NCBI GenBank assembly: GCA_003586115.2
Contig: QVOM02000112.1
Span: 107,658,701 to 107,722,700 of the forward strand
Source: Salvator merianae
Lineage: Eukaryota; Chordata; Lepidosauria; Squamata; Teiidae
Reading direction: 5' to 3'
Length of the DNA: 64,000 nt
Below are positions 23,539 to 35,261 of the stretch, one piece after another; the stretch's first letter is position 1, and each line of letters begins with the position of its first letter. The position numbers and the translations under genes are program-made. Below the pieces are notes generated by a model. It had not been told where the DNA came from, ran no database searches, and saw nothing but the letters and a program-made list of their open reading frames with translations.

Positions 23539-23947
23539 CAGTAGAGTCTCGTTTTTCCGTCCTTCGGTAATCCGACACTCTGGATTATCCGACGTCGCGG
23601 CTGCTTGGGGGCCTGGCTGTAGGCATTTCTGCGCCCCAGACACGCCCCCAAACATGGCGGCCGCGACGGGCAAGGAGAGAAGGGCGAGTGACAGACTAGG
23701 GGGGGAGAGAGAGCGATGGGAAATGGAGACAAATCAAGGCAAAGGGAAGACCTTCGTGGCGAAGGTCTTTTGCCTTGATTTGTCTGACGTTTCTGATCCC
23801 TCTCTCTCCCTCCTAGTCTGTCAGTCATGTGCGCGACTAACAGACTAGGGAGGGAGAGAGAGGAATGAGACCCTCCGGATTATCCGACAGTCTCGGCTAT
23901 CCGACCATCAGCCCGCCCGTTTACGTCGGATAGTCGAGACTCTACTG
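23539..23947. mobile_element. Tigger/pogo-type MITE with TA duplication
   Basis: This is a 409-bp element with termini CAGTAGAGTCTCG and CGAGACTCTACTG. It has internal subterminal repeats of the TCGGATAATCCGAC type and is flanked by TA at 23537-23538 and 23948-23949. These ends are characteristic of Tigger-like members of Tc1/mariner. The interior is CpG-rich and contains a hairpin around GACCTTCGTGGCGAAGGTC (about 23751-23769), and repeated AGACTAGGGGGGGAGAGA blocks in both directions. No transposase is present. Confidence 0.85.
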
Positions 23948-23949
23948 TA

Positions 23950-24405
23950 TGTCCATCTCAATCCTAGGTCTTCTACCAAAGACCCTGGGAGTTTGAGGAT
24001 CCCGTGCAGTATCTTAGCTGGTCCTAGGGCTGCCTCTTCTGAATAGAGCTCTCTGATGATTGTCCTGGGATCTGTTGAAGCCATTCTTCCAACTTGAGGA
24101 TCACTGCCCTGAAAGCTTCTATCACCACTTCTGCCTTTTTTTCCCCGCATCAAGTGCTGATGATGTCTTTTCATCTTCTTCTGCGGGAATAGGCTGTGAC
24201 CTGTCAATCTCCGCTTGTGATAGCAATTTCATCCATTTCATAGAACCTCTCTCATTGGCTTTGCTGCTGTAGAAACATTCCAGCAGATCCAGGTTTTTTT
24301 GTCTTGTCCATGAATGGTTTGTTCCAGTAGCCAGTAACTTCTCAACAGAGTGTCCTGGTTCCCCAGCATCTAACATGAACCTGTTAATATGGGTGACATC
24401 CAAGC
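23950..24405 (-). pseudogene. R2/R4-like LINE remnant, internally deleted
   Basis: The reverse strand at 24403-24122 reads LDAGEPGHSVEKLLATGTN and WTRQKNLDLLECFYSSK, an N-terminal conserved block of site-specific type LINE polyproteins. A few dozen residues later another frame reads MASTDPRTIIRELYSEEAAL and GPAKILHGILKLPGS, resembling the far C-terminal end of the same polyproteins. The whole RT lies between these blocks in a full element, so it has been deleted. The family name is recalled and tentative. The Tigger MITE abuts its left edge. Confidence 0.5.
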
Positions 24406-24429
24406 TGGCATGACTTTATTTTTCATTCT

Positions 24430-24600
24430 TTCATTGTTGAGGTACTGTAGGTGGATGTAGGTGAAGCATTAGGAATCTTGCCTAAGGACCCTTACTGGAG
24501 GGGTATTCTGGCCAGGATTTGAACCAGCACCTTACACAGTAACTGCATAGTAAACTGTGTATTTAATCACTGCTCTATCTAGCCACTATACACACACACT
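24430..24600 (-). mobile_element. tRNA-type SINE fragment
   Basis: A reversed B box (GGATTTGAACC at 24516) and a GTAAACTG and TGCTCTATCTAGCC stretch resembling a tRNA acceptor-proximal region. Confidence 0.5.
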
Positions 24601-24727
24601 TTTGTATTGTGTTCTTTGTAGCAAACTAAGACACTTTACAACATAATAAATTAATATAATGTAAAAAATTATATTCTACACAGTAACAAAAATTAAGACA
24701 CCTTCCAGTTATCTTGTTTCCTGATGG

Positions 24728-24845
24728 ATGCATCCAGGCGATTTTCTTTACAAAGATACAGAAAGGGATGCTAGCATTGAATCTGGGGCCTTTTGCATGC
24801 AAAGTAGATTGTTTACCACTGAGCTGTGGTTTCAATTACTTTTTG
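24728..24845 (-). mobile_element. tRNA-type SINE fragment
   Basis: It contains a reversed tRNA-like stretch (GCATTGAATCTGGGGCC at 24773, then TTTACCACTGAGCTGTGG), typical of the 5' end of tRNA-derived SINEs on the minus strand. Confidence 0.55.
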
Positions 24846-25529
24846 AAATGAAGTTCTCTGGAACAAGCCCTGCTAATCAAAATCCTGTCGCTGAGTATCC
24901 TGTCTATTGTTGATTTCATCAAGAGAAAAGGGGCCCAGCTTGCAAACAACGAGGAGGAGCAAAAGCCCCTTTGTCCTCATCAGGTGCCCACATTGTCAGC
25001 CCTGGTCAGGCTGGCTGAAGCTGATAGGAGTTGTAGTTTGGATCATAGGTCGGAAATCCCAGAGAGTGGAGTCCAGAACAGGGAAGATACTCAGGTTCGG
25101 CAAATGTACAGTCTGCAAGTGGAATCAATAAACTTCCTGGCATTTGTACAAAATGCATTCAACACTGTGATAATGTTGGGTACCATTTGTGCATAATTGC
25201 ACAAAAACCATGAACAATATACAAGTATTGTCTGTAGGGCGTGCACAGCATGAATCTATGAACAAGTGCTTTGTTGCTGCTGTTTTGTCCTAAATGTTGT
25301 TCAGATGGGTAGAGGTTTCCTTACTAACCCAAGGAATTGTCATCCATACATATAAATATCTTTGTAAGCATGAACCACGGAATTTATTCAATATGATGTA
25401 TAAATTTCTTTTAAAAAACTGGTCAAAGCATCTTTAAAAACCAAATCATTTCTCTATCTACTAACTGGTAATATATTAAATATAATATATTCACCTCCAG
25501 ATGAAGAGACATTTTTCCTTCTTTGGATA

Positions 25530-25625
25530 CTGTATTACTTTTAATTGTTCTGAAATTTATTTATGTGTTTGAACTGCCCCGAGACCTTAGAATACAAGGT
25601 GGAATATAAATTATAATAAAACAAC
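25530..25625 (+). mobile_element. L2 LINE 3' end fragment
   Basis: The terminal L2 motif GAACTGCCCCGAGACCTT is followed by AAGGTGGAATATAAATTATAA. Confidence 0.7.
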
Positions 25626-26579
25626 TAAAAATAATTGCCCCAAGTCCCTTTAATAAAGAAAGAAGATTTCTTCAGTTGAGGTTATTCTTGCTGGGTCAGG
25701 GATCTTTAAAAGATTGCAGTGTTCCTGTTTATTTGATATTTACCTTGTTTGACTGATAAAGCTGAAGTCATATTACCTGGTACTGTCAGATTCCAAAGTC
25801 TGGTATGCTGATTGTGGAGCTTTCTTCTGTTTGCTAAATCTTGGAAGCAAAAGAGTTTTCTGGTATGATAGCATAAATGAGCTGTGCTGGTACTGATGTA
25901 TTATATAATACATCATGGAGTTTGTTTACTGGTTCAAACTAATTTGATATGAGGCCAGTTGTCCAAGTCACAGTTTCTTACTTATTGGTGATCACTGACT
26001 GATAAGGTCTGCCCATTTGCAAGAAAATCATATCCCTCATTTGGGTTTTATTAGATCCCTTCTTAATGAAGGTGATTTTTCCTATTTGGCTTTGGATATA
26101 TCTGTTTTATACTGTTATGGTCAGGTTGATGTATATTCTTTCTAAGGACTTGCTGAATTGCTGTTCATCTAATGCAAATTGCAGTTAGAGGCCAAGGACT
26201 GTTAGGTGCTTTCACTAACAGTTCTGGCTCTCTTTGGCATTGCTTCCTTACACACAAGTAAATGCTGCACACACGTGATGTCATGTACATATGCACTGTT
26301 ATGCACTGCAGGTCTGTCCCCAAATGCCCCTGTAATAGCTGTGATGACAAGCAAGCAAGTGCATTCCCCACATCACACATTTACTTGCATGTAACAGAGT
26401 GATGACGAAGGGAAAGCACCTAACAGTCTTGTTAACTAGCTTTTTGTGAGTTTCAAAACAACTGGCCAAATAAAAATTTATTTTAGGAGAATCTCCTCAA
26501 AATATCTGTTTCTCCTGATGAGTGATCTGAACTTTTCTTTCCAAAGCAGTCAAGGCGCTGGCCTCAAAGTGAGGGAAAT

Positions 26580-27960
26580 TTAAAGATATGCCACCGATAA
26601 TATTGAACCCCAGCAACATAGGAAAGAAATTGAAGCAATCATCACAGAAAATGAGGTAGAAGAACAAATTAATAAGTTGAAAACTGTTAAGGCACCACAC
26701 CCAGATAGCTTCACCTCGACATTTTATAAAGCACGTAAGGAACAATTGACTCCACACCTTGTAAATCTGTTTAATAGAATTCTGACAGGGGAACAGATAC
26801 CGACTTCTTGGAAGGACTCAATTATCTCGCCAATAGTAAAGCCAAATAAAAACCCAGCTTACCCAGAACCATACTTCCCAATTACGCTAGCTAATCAACA
26901 TTATAAAAATTTTACAGGCATTCTCACAGCTAGACTAAATAAGATAATCAACTGCATTATTTATACTGATCAGGATGGCTTTATAACAAACAAATTTATG
27001 TGCCAGCCTATAAAATTACTTCTACACAGAGTGATGGATAGTTGTCTTTCTAAAAAAATCATTGGCTATCTCGAACGTAGACATTTATAAAGCCTTTGAT
27101 ACAGCACAGCATGGATTTATGGTAGCCTTATGTGAATGTATGAAATTTGGAGAAGGCTTTGTGAAACTAATCAGCAAATTATACCAAGATAACATGACTC
27201 TATGTGGTTTAATGGACATTATTCATCTCCATTAAAAATGAATAGAGGTACAAAGCAAGGGTGCCCCTTTCTCCACTTTTACTTAATATGGTTATAGTCT
27301 AGGACAGTGAGGAGGAGCAAGAGTTAGAGGTCTATATTATCAAAGGAAATTGACTTAAAATCAATCAATAGGCAGATGACACTATCATACTCACTAACAA
27401 CCCCCTCAAAAATAATCAAAATTCAAGATATAGGGATGTAGTTCCAAAAATATTCAATTTTGAATATTAATATGCACAAGTCTGAAATATTGTTTAGGAA
27501 CTTGACAGCAAAAGCCAGTTAGAGTGCCAGTGAATTCGAGGATTGAAAATTCAAAGAAAAGCAATAATGTACTTAGGTACATATGTCACACAAAATTTAG
27601 AGAAATTAGCATTAGTAAACTACTATCCCCTGATAAATCAGATGGAGAAAGATATCAAGTATTGGAGCACAAAATGTATAACACTGTTAGGCAGGATAGC
27701 AACAATTAAAATGAAAATCTTGTCAAAATTGCTATTTTTTTTCAATGTTTGCCAATAACAGGTCTCAAGGAATGTTTAGGGACAATAGACAAAAATAAAT
27801 TCATGATTAACTACTCAAAACCCCATGTTCTGAAAGCATTATACCAGAAACCAGAGGTTAAAGGAGGGTTAGATATTCCTAACTTAAGCATGAATGTGAC
27901 TTATGGGTTCCCTTTTATTCTCCCCTCCAGTAGCATCAGCTTGTTAGATGTGTAAATTTA
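26580..27960 (+). pseudogene. L1 LINE RT remnant
   Basis: The frame at 26677-27090 encodes the N-terminal half of an L1 reverse transcriptase: PHLVNLFNRILTGEQIPTSW, then SWKDSIISPIVKP, then DQDGFI. A second frame gives YKAFDTAQH. Near 27368-27385 the catalytic box reads as a stop followed by ADDT, so the aromatic residue before ADD is lost. Further L1 RT-like blocks continue in other frames to 27955. Many stops and shifts mark an old copy. Confidence 0.82.
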
Positions 27961-28464
27961 TTATTTCTTCCAAGCCAAAATGATGTATAAGGACAAAAGA
28001 AAGAACAAAATTAACTGATGTACAAAAAAAACTATGAAACATTAGTGATTAGACAAGCTTAAAGAGACACCTTCTGGACAAATTTGATACTGAAATGATA
28101 GGCATTTTCCCCTTGCGTTCATCTGACCTTGTTTGAAGTCTCAGGATGGTTGCCTCTTCAATCATTCCGGATTTCATATCTCTGAAGGTATCTCTTTCTT
28201 TAAGCTGGGTTGGGAGGAAACTACATAAGTAAAGAGGTGGAGTTACCCACTAAGTGGCCAGTCAGTAGGTAACACCTGTAGTCTGGGTAGGTGACATGAA
28301 AGTGAATGTAGACTCTGCAGTGCAGCAAAATAACGTAGGCTCTCAGCTGCATATTCTGACAATTGTTTTTAAAGCATTTTTGTGGATCTAAGAGTGGGAC
28401 ACTTTTTCTTAAATGGACAACTTTAAAAAGCCTTAAGTTAAGTAGCCAAAGGCAGCTTTTTTCA

Positions 28465-28600
28465 CATTTATTTCTTTGTGTTCATATTCTGCCCTATAAT
28501 CAAATGTCGCAGAGATGATTACAGCAATAAAAACAAAATGTAAAATGAACACACTAAAAACAATAATAGTGCCTGAAACTATAGGTCAGAGTGAATAGCC
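28465..28600 (-). mobile_element. L2 LINE 3' end fragment
   Basis: Reverse-complemented L2 tail (CATTTATTTCTTTGTG then CTGCCCTATAATC, then GATTACAGCAATAAAAAC). A shortened version of the copy at 52142. Confidence 0.6.
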
Positions 28601-28886
28601 ATAGGCTAGAGTTTTGCTGCTCATAATTCTTCTTAGAAGGGCTTCTAGCCAATAGGATGCAACCAGTTATCCCACTGCTTAGAAGCCATTCTAGGAAACT
28701 TTGTAGCTTCTGAAGAGCGTGCCCAACCTTGTATATTAAAGGTTGGAGAAACTGGGGGACTTAAGTCGATCAGTGTTTAAACACTCTGGAAGGGCGCAGG
28801 ATCTCATACCTGCAGGCACCTAGGAATGTAATCCTGGAATGAATAACATAAATAACTCACTGTTCTTTTTTCTGTTTTTAAAATAG

Positions 28887-29013
28887 CAAACAAATGAAAG
28901 AACTGGAAAAGATAGGAATGCTGAAAGGGTCCCTGAAATCTGACCAGCAGCTGGCTCTTATTGGTGGCTGCACAGACTTAAAATCAGCAGTAGAGGGTGC
29001 TGTATACATTCAG
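28887..29013 (+). CDS. CRYL1: CRYL1 coding exon 3
   Basis: This exon is 127 bases and encodes the last base of Gly50 and residues 51-92, from KQMKELEK to GAVYIQ. It covers the helix after the second strand and the segment containing [12 protein letters not shown], which aligns with the human stretch ending in AMHIQ. The acceptor follows aaaatag and the donor is gtgagt, phase 0. It lies 15.4 kb after exon 2 because intron 2 has absorbed a 3.5-kb CR1 and several DNA elements. No stop or frameshift is present. Confidence 0.94.
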
Positions 29014-29359
29014 GTGAGTAACATACATAGGTTTTTGGGTTTTTTTGTAGCTGAAGATGCCTACAAAAGCTAGATTTGCTCTTGAATTGCTGCTGGAAAT
29101 CGTTCTGTTCTCTGCTTTTTCTAGCCTAGCAGCTAATACAGTTAAACGCACTGATTTCATATTAAAATGTTGACTAGCAAATCTTGCTCTTGGGAAGAAT
29201 TTTGTCAATATTATTACACTGGTGAAATTAAAAGGGAAAGTTGCATGTGTTTTTTCTTTGTTATTTAAGGGCTGAATTATTTAAATTCAGTGAATCAGAT
29301 GGATTGAATAGTTGGAGAACATATAAAATGTAGAAAATTCAGATTTAAATCAGATGCTG

Positions 29360-29700
29360 TTGTATTTATTTATTTAAAATATTTACATACTGATTCCAAT
29401 TAAAATATAATCTTGAAGCAGTATACAAAGAATAAAAACAGTTAAAATCATAATAGTTATATAAAAACAAAATTAAAATCCAGAACAGGGGAAAACGAAC
29501 ATTCACTTTGAAAAGATCTGGGTAAAAACGTAGGTCTTCAATTGGTACCTGAAAACCAGAAGTGTAGGCACCTACGACTATCAGAAGGGAGTCTATTCTA
29601 GAGGTTGTGCCACCACATAAAAGACCTGACTTTCTATTGTACAGTAAGAGGTTGTTTAAAATCTGGATATTAAAAAGTAGTAGACCTGTTCCTGAAGGTC
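29360..29700 (-). mobile_element. L2 LINE 3' fragment
   Basis: It contains a reverse-strand L2 tail and C-terminal region, with the block at 29510-29560 paralleling the FQLVPENQK-like part of other copies. Confidence 0.6.
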
Positions 29701-29995
29701 AAGAAACTGAAGCCTGTTACAGATATGCCAGTCTACTGAGACATGCCAAATAAATATGCAGCATAAGAGAAAACAGAAACTTCAAAAATTGCCCAATACG
29801 TCTGTGTGGTTTGCTTGGCAAGAACAGAAATATAGTTTGCCCTATTTCTTTCTAGGAGATGCTGCGGAATAACCCCATGCCCCTCTGGAGGGAGTTGTCT
29901 ACTGCTTAGCTAAGGGAAATAATGTAAACTTAATATTTCACATAACTTGTGTTTATTAGATCTGTAATAAGCAGTTCGTCTATATATTGTTGCTT

Positions 29996-30188
29996 CAGCA
30001 ACGGCTTGTCACTTTAAGAACGGGGGTTTACAAGCCACGGAAAGGGGCGATCACTGGCCGCAGGGCCTCTGTAGTGATGCAGCAGGCTGCTGCAAGACCC
30101 GCCCAGGGAGGGGTGTGGTTTTACAGGCAGCGATCTCCCCTTCCCATGGTTTGTGAACCCCCATTCTTAAAGTGACAAGCTGTTGCTG
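29996..30188. mobile_element. hAT MITE, copy 1, with 8-bp target duplication
   Basis: This is a 193-bp palindromic element. Left end is CAGCAACGGCTTGTCACTTT. Right end is AAAGTGACAAGCTGTTGCTG. It is flanked by an exact 8-bp duplication TGTTGCTT at 29988-29995 and 30189-30196. Eight-base duplications and CAG..CTG ends are diagnostic of the hAT superfamily. Confidence 0.9.
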
Positions 30189-30239
30189 TGTTGCTTTCAA
30201 AAAATGCTTATATAGTATGGTATGCACAAAGCTTGCTTG

Positions 30240-30430
30240 CTTGTTTGTTTATTTATTTACTAAATTTCTATAACTGCCTGATACTACAGATCCTCTGGGT
30301 GGCTCAAAATAGAAATACGTTAAATTATACCAAACCCCCCATATGTGTAAAAACCACATTTAAAAAACATATACTAAAAATAAAAATAAGAAAATTGTTC
30401 AACATATGCAGAAGATTCTCAGGGGAAAAT
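30240..30430 (-). mobile_element. L2 LINE 3' end fragment
   Basis: The L2 tail (TTTATTTATTTACTAAATTT at 30247) and its adjoining terminal region are on the reverse strand. Diverged. Confidence 0.55.
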
Positions 30431-30784
30431 GGTATATGAAAGTGGAAGTAGGGAATAGATTACAGTTTAAAAAATTGTGGTGTCAGTTTAAAAAATCTGA
30501 TCCTGAAGTGTCATGCTGTTAAGATTTTTCAACATAAAAGGGCAAAACTAGATGCAGCTTTAGTTGCATATAAGGGTGGTTGATCCCTAAAGGAAACATG
30601 CATGGTGCTTCATCATGCTGCATAGCCACTTTTCCTTTCTCCTTCACACATTTCAATTCAGAGTTGGTTAAACTACTGTGTTCACTGGGGTCTGGTTTCA
30701 TTTTGGGTTTGCATAAAATTGTAGCTGAATATTGTCTCAGCTACCATTAGCTCTTCCTATTCTGATCCCTGGTAGCACTCAGCT

Positions 30785-31270
30785 ATAGCTGCCTTGTCCT
30801 CCACTGCCCAGACACAATGGGTACCAGTTGTCTATCTGCATCCTTGCCCTCCACTGCTCAGACAATTTAGGTACCAGCCATCTCTGTCAACATCCTTGTC
30901 CTCCACAGCCCAGCCAATTGTGTACCTGTCATCTCTAATCATATCCTTACCCTCTACTGCCCAGACACAGTGGGTACCAGGTGCCTCTGACTGCATCCTT
31001 GCCCTCCTGTGCTCGGACACACTGGATACCTGTTATCTACCAGCTATCTCTGACTGCATTCTTGTCTTCTATAGACCAGCCACATTTGGTACCAGTTGTC
31101 TCTAACGCCATACTTACCCTCTACTGCCCAGACACAATGGACACAAGCTGCGTCTGAGTGCATCCTTGCCCTCCACTGCTCAGACATATGGGATACCTGT
31201 CATCTCTAACTGCATCCTAGTCTTCCACTGCCCAGACACATTTTGTACCAGCAATTACTGACTCTATACT
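30785..31270. repeat. Minisatellite, 51-52-bp unit, about nine copies
   Basis: The motif CTCCACTGCCCAGACACA followed by GGGTACCAG, then TCTCTGACTGCATCCTTGCC recurs at 30799, 30849, 30901, 30952, 31004, 31066, 31119, 31171 and about 31222. Spacing is 50-53 bp with one 62-bp unit that holds a 10-bp partial duplication. The 103-codon frame at 30794-31105 is a by-product of the period being near a multiple of three. Confidence 0.9.
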
Positions 31271-31779
31271 TTATATACTGATATTGCTTCTCACCTTTGG
31301 TAAACGAAGGGTTATGGTGGTCCCAATTTAAATTTACATACAAGCACTTGCAGTGTGTATTGCAGAAGCAGCCCCATTTTTCTATTACAGTCCATTCAGA
31401 TCGTGCTTACAGTGGGAGGGAAATATTCTAAGACCCTACGGGCACATCCTGTTAAGGCCACACTGCGGCCATTTGGAGAGCAGAATTGCACCCAAGATTA
31501 GGACGATACAACTCATGGCTGTGTGCTGTTTTGCCCTGAAGTGTCGAAAGAGACAGCCTCGTGGTGATGAGTTTCAGTTCGAGGTACTTGATTGCTTCCA
31601 GTAGCTGGTGCCAGTGAGTTAAAGATAGCACATTAAAGTGGCTACCCGTGTGAGATGATTAACTGTTAAATGTTGGTGAGTTCTTCAGCAGCTTAATTTT
31701 CTGGTGAACTTTATAGCTGACAAATCACTTTTGTTCCACACACTATGAGCTGTCCCTCAGTAGAAACAATACTAGAAGT

Positions 31780-31875
31780 AGTATTTATTTATTTATTTAT
31801 TTAATTTGCATTTTTATCCCACCCTACACCCAAAGGTCTCAGGGTGAGTTAAAAACAGTTAAAGAGACCATGCAC
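31780..31875 (-). mobile_element. L2 LINE 3' end fragment
   Basis: It starts with TTTATTTATTTATTTAATTT and the ATTTTTATCCCACCC block, then the GGTCTCAGGGTGAGTT block. This is the L2 tail on the minus strand. Confidence 0.7.
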
Positions 31876-32139
31876 TTCGAAACAGAGGAAACAATCTTGT
31901 ATCAAATTGGTTTTTTGGTTCACTTTAGTTTCTGTTCATACTTACTCCTTGTCCTGCTTCTGGGGTTGCAACCTCCTATTGCACTCATGACAACCCATCT
32001 CTTATTATCACACATCCTGCAATGAGAAATCAGATTTCAACATTAAGCAGTCATGGGTGATGGAAGTTGATCAAGAGCTTGTGTTAAATTTGCACAAATG
32101 CGGACAAGAGATTCTAGCTTTTGTATAACTCTGGGGTGA

Positions 32140-32200
32140 TTCTGCACCGACTGGTGTACTGGGCCAGCAAGTGTACTAGGAGCTTCCTTCTGCTCTAGCT
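32140..32200. mobile_element. One arm of a MITE related to 47314-47485
   Basis: TGATTCTGCAC, ACTGGTGTACTGGGCCAGCA and GTACTAGGAGC match the left arm at 47325-47370. The right arm is not recognised. Confidence 0.45.
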
Positions 32201-32936
32201 GCCAATGGAGAGAGGTCAGGGCAACCCCAAGGCTTCAGTGTAATAGCTCTGTCCATAGCTGGCCCATAGCTCACCTTCAGAATGCCAGCTAGGCTAAATA
32301 GCCATTCACAGATGCTTACTGACTAGGAAGGCCTGACAGTATACTCCAGCATTTACTTCCTTGAGATACAAGGTCTTCTGCATGTATTTCTAGTACAGGG
32401 GAGGCAGGCATATCTGGATAGCCAAAGGGCAACTGAGACACTAAAGGTTGGCCATCCCACTCATAACAGAATATATAACTTGTACCCAGAACCCTGGAAA
32501 CATAAGCATATGAAGCTGTAGCCAGCCTTAGCCAATCTGGTGCCCTGGAGGTTTTGGACAACAACTCCCATCAGTCCCAGACTTCATAGCTGTTCTACCC
32601 CGGGGATGACGGGACATATAATCCAAAATATCTAGAAGACACCAGCTTGTGGCAGACTGCCATAGGTGGTTGGCATCTGTCAGATAAAAGGAGGTTCAGG
32701 AGTGCAAGAGAACCATTCTGGAAGCCCAAGGTTGCCATGAAATAGGCAGACCACTTGTCATCCTCTTTGGCAAGAGGATCATGTTGTATGAAATACTGCT
32801 GGGCAGGGGGGAGAAGAAAGTGAAACTTTCTCTCAACATCCATAAAGTGCTTCATGTGGCCTTTCTTGGCACAGGAGGACAAGGATACAGTCAGAGACGT
32901 TTGGTACCCGTTGTGTCTGGGTAGTGTTTGCATGGC

Positions 32937-33230
32937 ATAAGAACATAAGAGGAGCTCTGCTGGATCAGGCTGCGGCCCATCTAGTTCAGCATCCCGTTTC
33001 AGTGGCCCACCATTTGCTTCTGGGCATTCTCAAGGAGAAGACAAAGGCAACACCTTCACCTGTTTTTGACTCCCTGCAAATGGCCTTTGGAGGCATCTTG
33101 CCTATTTTTCCAACCTGGAAGCAGTACCTCGGCATCCATTCTAGTAGCCATTGATCTACCTGACCTCCATGAATCTGTCCAATCTGTTCGTGGATCTGCA
33201 AGCTCCCAGTTGCAGAAATTCCAGGTAAAA
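32937..33230 (-). mobile_element. CR1-type LINE 3' end
   Basis: The reverse strand reads the 3' UTR ending at CATAAGAACATAAGAGGAGC. It faces the next CR1 copy head to head (5' sides together). Confidence 0.8.
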
Positions 33231-33239
33231 TGATGGAAA

Positions 33240-34650
33240 CTATAGTTAAAGATAAAAAAGACTATACACATAGAGGATCAAGCATTGCTGAAAGAAAATC
33301 AACACAGCTTCTGCAAAGGTAAACCATGCCTTATGCACTTGTTAGAATTCTTTGAGAGTGTTAATAAACACATGAATAAAGGTGACCCAGTTGACATTGT
33401 TGATCTGGACTTTCAGAAGGCTTTTGACAAAGTCGCTCATCAGAGGCTCCTGTCCTGGAGCAGTAACTGGCTAAAGGACAGGAAACAGGGTGTAGGAATA
33501 AATGGTTAGTTTTCAGAGTGGAAAAAGGTGAGAAGTGGGGTCCCAAAAGGTTCAGTATGAGGACCCCAGGATTTTAATTTATTCATAATTAATCTAGAAA
33601 TAGGGGTAAGGAATGAGTTAGCAAAGTTTACTGATGACACTAAATTGTTCAGGGTAGTAAAAATTGAAAGTGATTGTAAAGAGCTCGAGGGGGATCACTT
33701 GAAACTGGGTGAGTGGGCAACAAAATGGCAAATGCACTTCAGTCTTTGCAAGTGCAAATTGATGCACTCTGGGGCAAAGAACCCCAGTTGTACCTATAAA
33801 CTAATGGAGGTCAAGCTTTCCATGACAGATCAGGAAAAGGATCTTGGGGTTCTGATAGACAGCTCAATGAAGGTGCTGACCCAGTGTGCAGCAGCAGTGA
33901 AAAAGGCAAATGCAATGATAGGGGTAATTAGGAAGAGAATAGAAAACAAGTCAGCAAGTGTCATTTTTACCACTTCATAAATCTGCGGTGAGACCACATT
34001 TCGAATATTGTGTGCAATTCTGGTCACCTCACCTCAGAAAGGATATTGTGGAACTGGAAAAGGTGCAGAAAAAGGCAATCAAAATGATCAAGGGGTTGGA
34101 ACACCTTCCTTATGAAATCAGGCTACAACGTCTTGGCCTCTTCAGCTTTGAAAGATGGCATTTAAGAGGGGGCTTGATTGAAGTATATAAAATCATGCAC
34201 AGTATGGATAAGGTGGATAGAGAAAAAAATCTTTTCTCTATCACACAGCACTAGGACCAGGGGGCACTCCATGAAGCTGATGGATAGGAGAGTTAGGACC
34301 AACATGAGGAAATATTTTTTCACCCAGAGGGTCATTGGTCTATGGAATTTATTACCAGAAGAGATGGTGAGAGCAATCAGCTTGGATAGTTTTAAGAATG
34401 GTTGGGACAGATTGGCCAGGTGTATCAGTGGCTACTAGAATGGATGTCTAGGTACTGCCTCCAGGGTAGAGAGACAGGCAGGATGCCTGTAAAACCCATT
34501 TGCAGGGAGTCGAGAGCAGGTGAAGGTTATGCCTGTATATACTGCTTGACAATGCCCAGAAGCAATTGGTGGGCCACTGCGTGAAACAGGATGCTGGAAT
34601 AGATGGGCTGTGCCCTGATCCAGCAAAGCGCCTCTTATCTTCTTATGTTC
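33240..34650 (+). mobile_element. CR1-type LINE, RT C-terminal half and 3' UTR
   Basis: Frames encode QHSFCKGKPC, DIVDLDFQKAFDKVAHQRLL (motif A), a diverged FTDDTKLF block (the xxDD catalytic box) at about 33625, KLGEWATKWQMHFSLCKCKL, then LHKSAVRPHFEYCVQFWSPH and YFFTQRVIGLWNLLPEEM. Small frameshifts occur near 33510-33640, 33975 and 34240. The 3' UTR ends near 34650 and includes GATGGGCTGTGCCCTGATCC. The catalytic DD remains, but the N-terminal half is gone. Confidence 0.88.
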
Positions 34651-35261
34651 CTGTGGAGGAGGAAAGACATTTATTCCACAGTGTTTTCAATTTCATTTTT
34701 CCTCAGACCCACCCAGGACCTGGATAACTGAACAGAAAGACCTGCCTTTTCCTTAGATGAATTCTTTGGAAAAACTCGAACTCTTTTATACTCTCCATAC
34801 TATCTATTGCCCAAGCAGGAAGTGTACGTGACAGTTCTTGCCCAACATATTACAGAAATATATTCTGATCTGACTCTTCTTGGCATGCTGCATCTTCTCT
34901 TCAAAAACAGTTTAGCCCTCTGGGTGGTTGTTCTTTCCATTTTTTCTCCACATTTGACCTGCAGAAACCCTCAGTGGTGGTTCAAGGGTTCCAAACTGCT
35001 GCCATCCACATATTCCTGGACTTCTGGAAGCAGAATGCTGAGGGGTGTAGTCTAGGAACCTCTGGAGCGCCACTAGTTGAGCAGCCCTGGATTATAAAAT
35101 GGTCTTGAGTGTTTTACATTTAGGATTTGCTCATAGGATTCAGCTGCATTTGAAGACTGGTCTCTCTGCAAGCTTCCAACTTTTTCCTCCTTTTAAAAAC
35201 TCACACAGATATCACGTTATGTTAATTTTCAAAGCTGCACAGCTTTCCACAATATATGTAC

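Larger units (their letters stand above)
13504..28886 (+). other. CRYL1: CRYL1 intron 2
   Basis: This intron is 15.4 kb. It contains L2 fragments (13565-13760, 18765-18990, 20240-20396, 25530-25625, 28465-28600), a long CR1 (14008-17545), SINEs (19840-20105, 24430-24600, 24728-24845), a Tc1 remnant (21121-21770), a Tigger-type MITE (23539-23947), an R4-like remnant (23950-24405) and an L1 remnant (26580-27960). The stretches 17600-18760, 19000-19830, 21800-23530 and 24850-25530 show no recognised feature. Confidence 0.85.

Noticed and set aside
23641..23848. ATGGCGGCCGCG start in a CpG-rich stretch, resembling a gene start
   Set aside because: It lies entirely inside the Tigger-type MITE, which has clear inverted ends and TA flanks.
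30794..31105. A 103-codon frame with repeated motifs
   Set aside because: It follows from the 51-52-bp minisatellite period. No known protein repeat matches.
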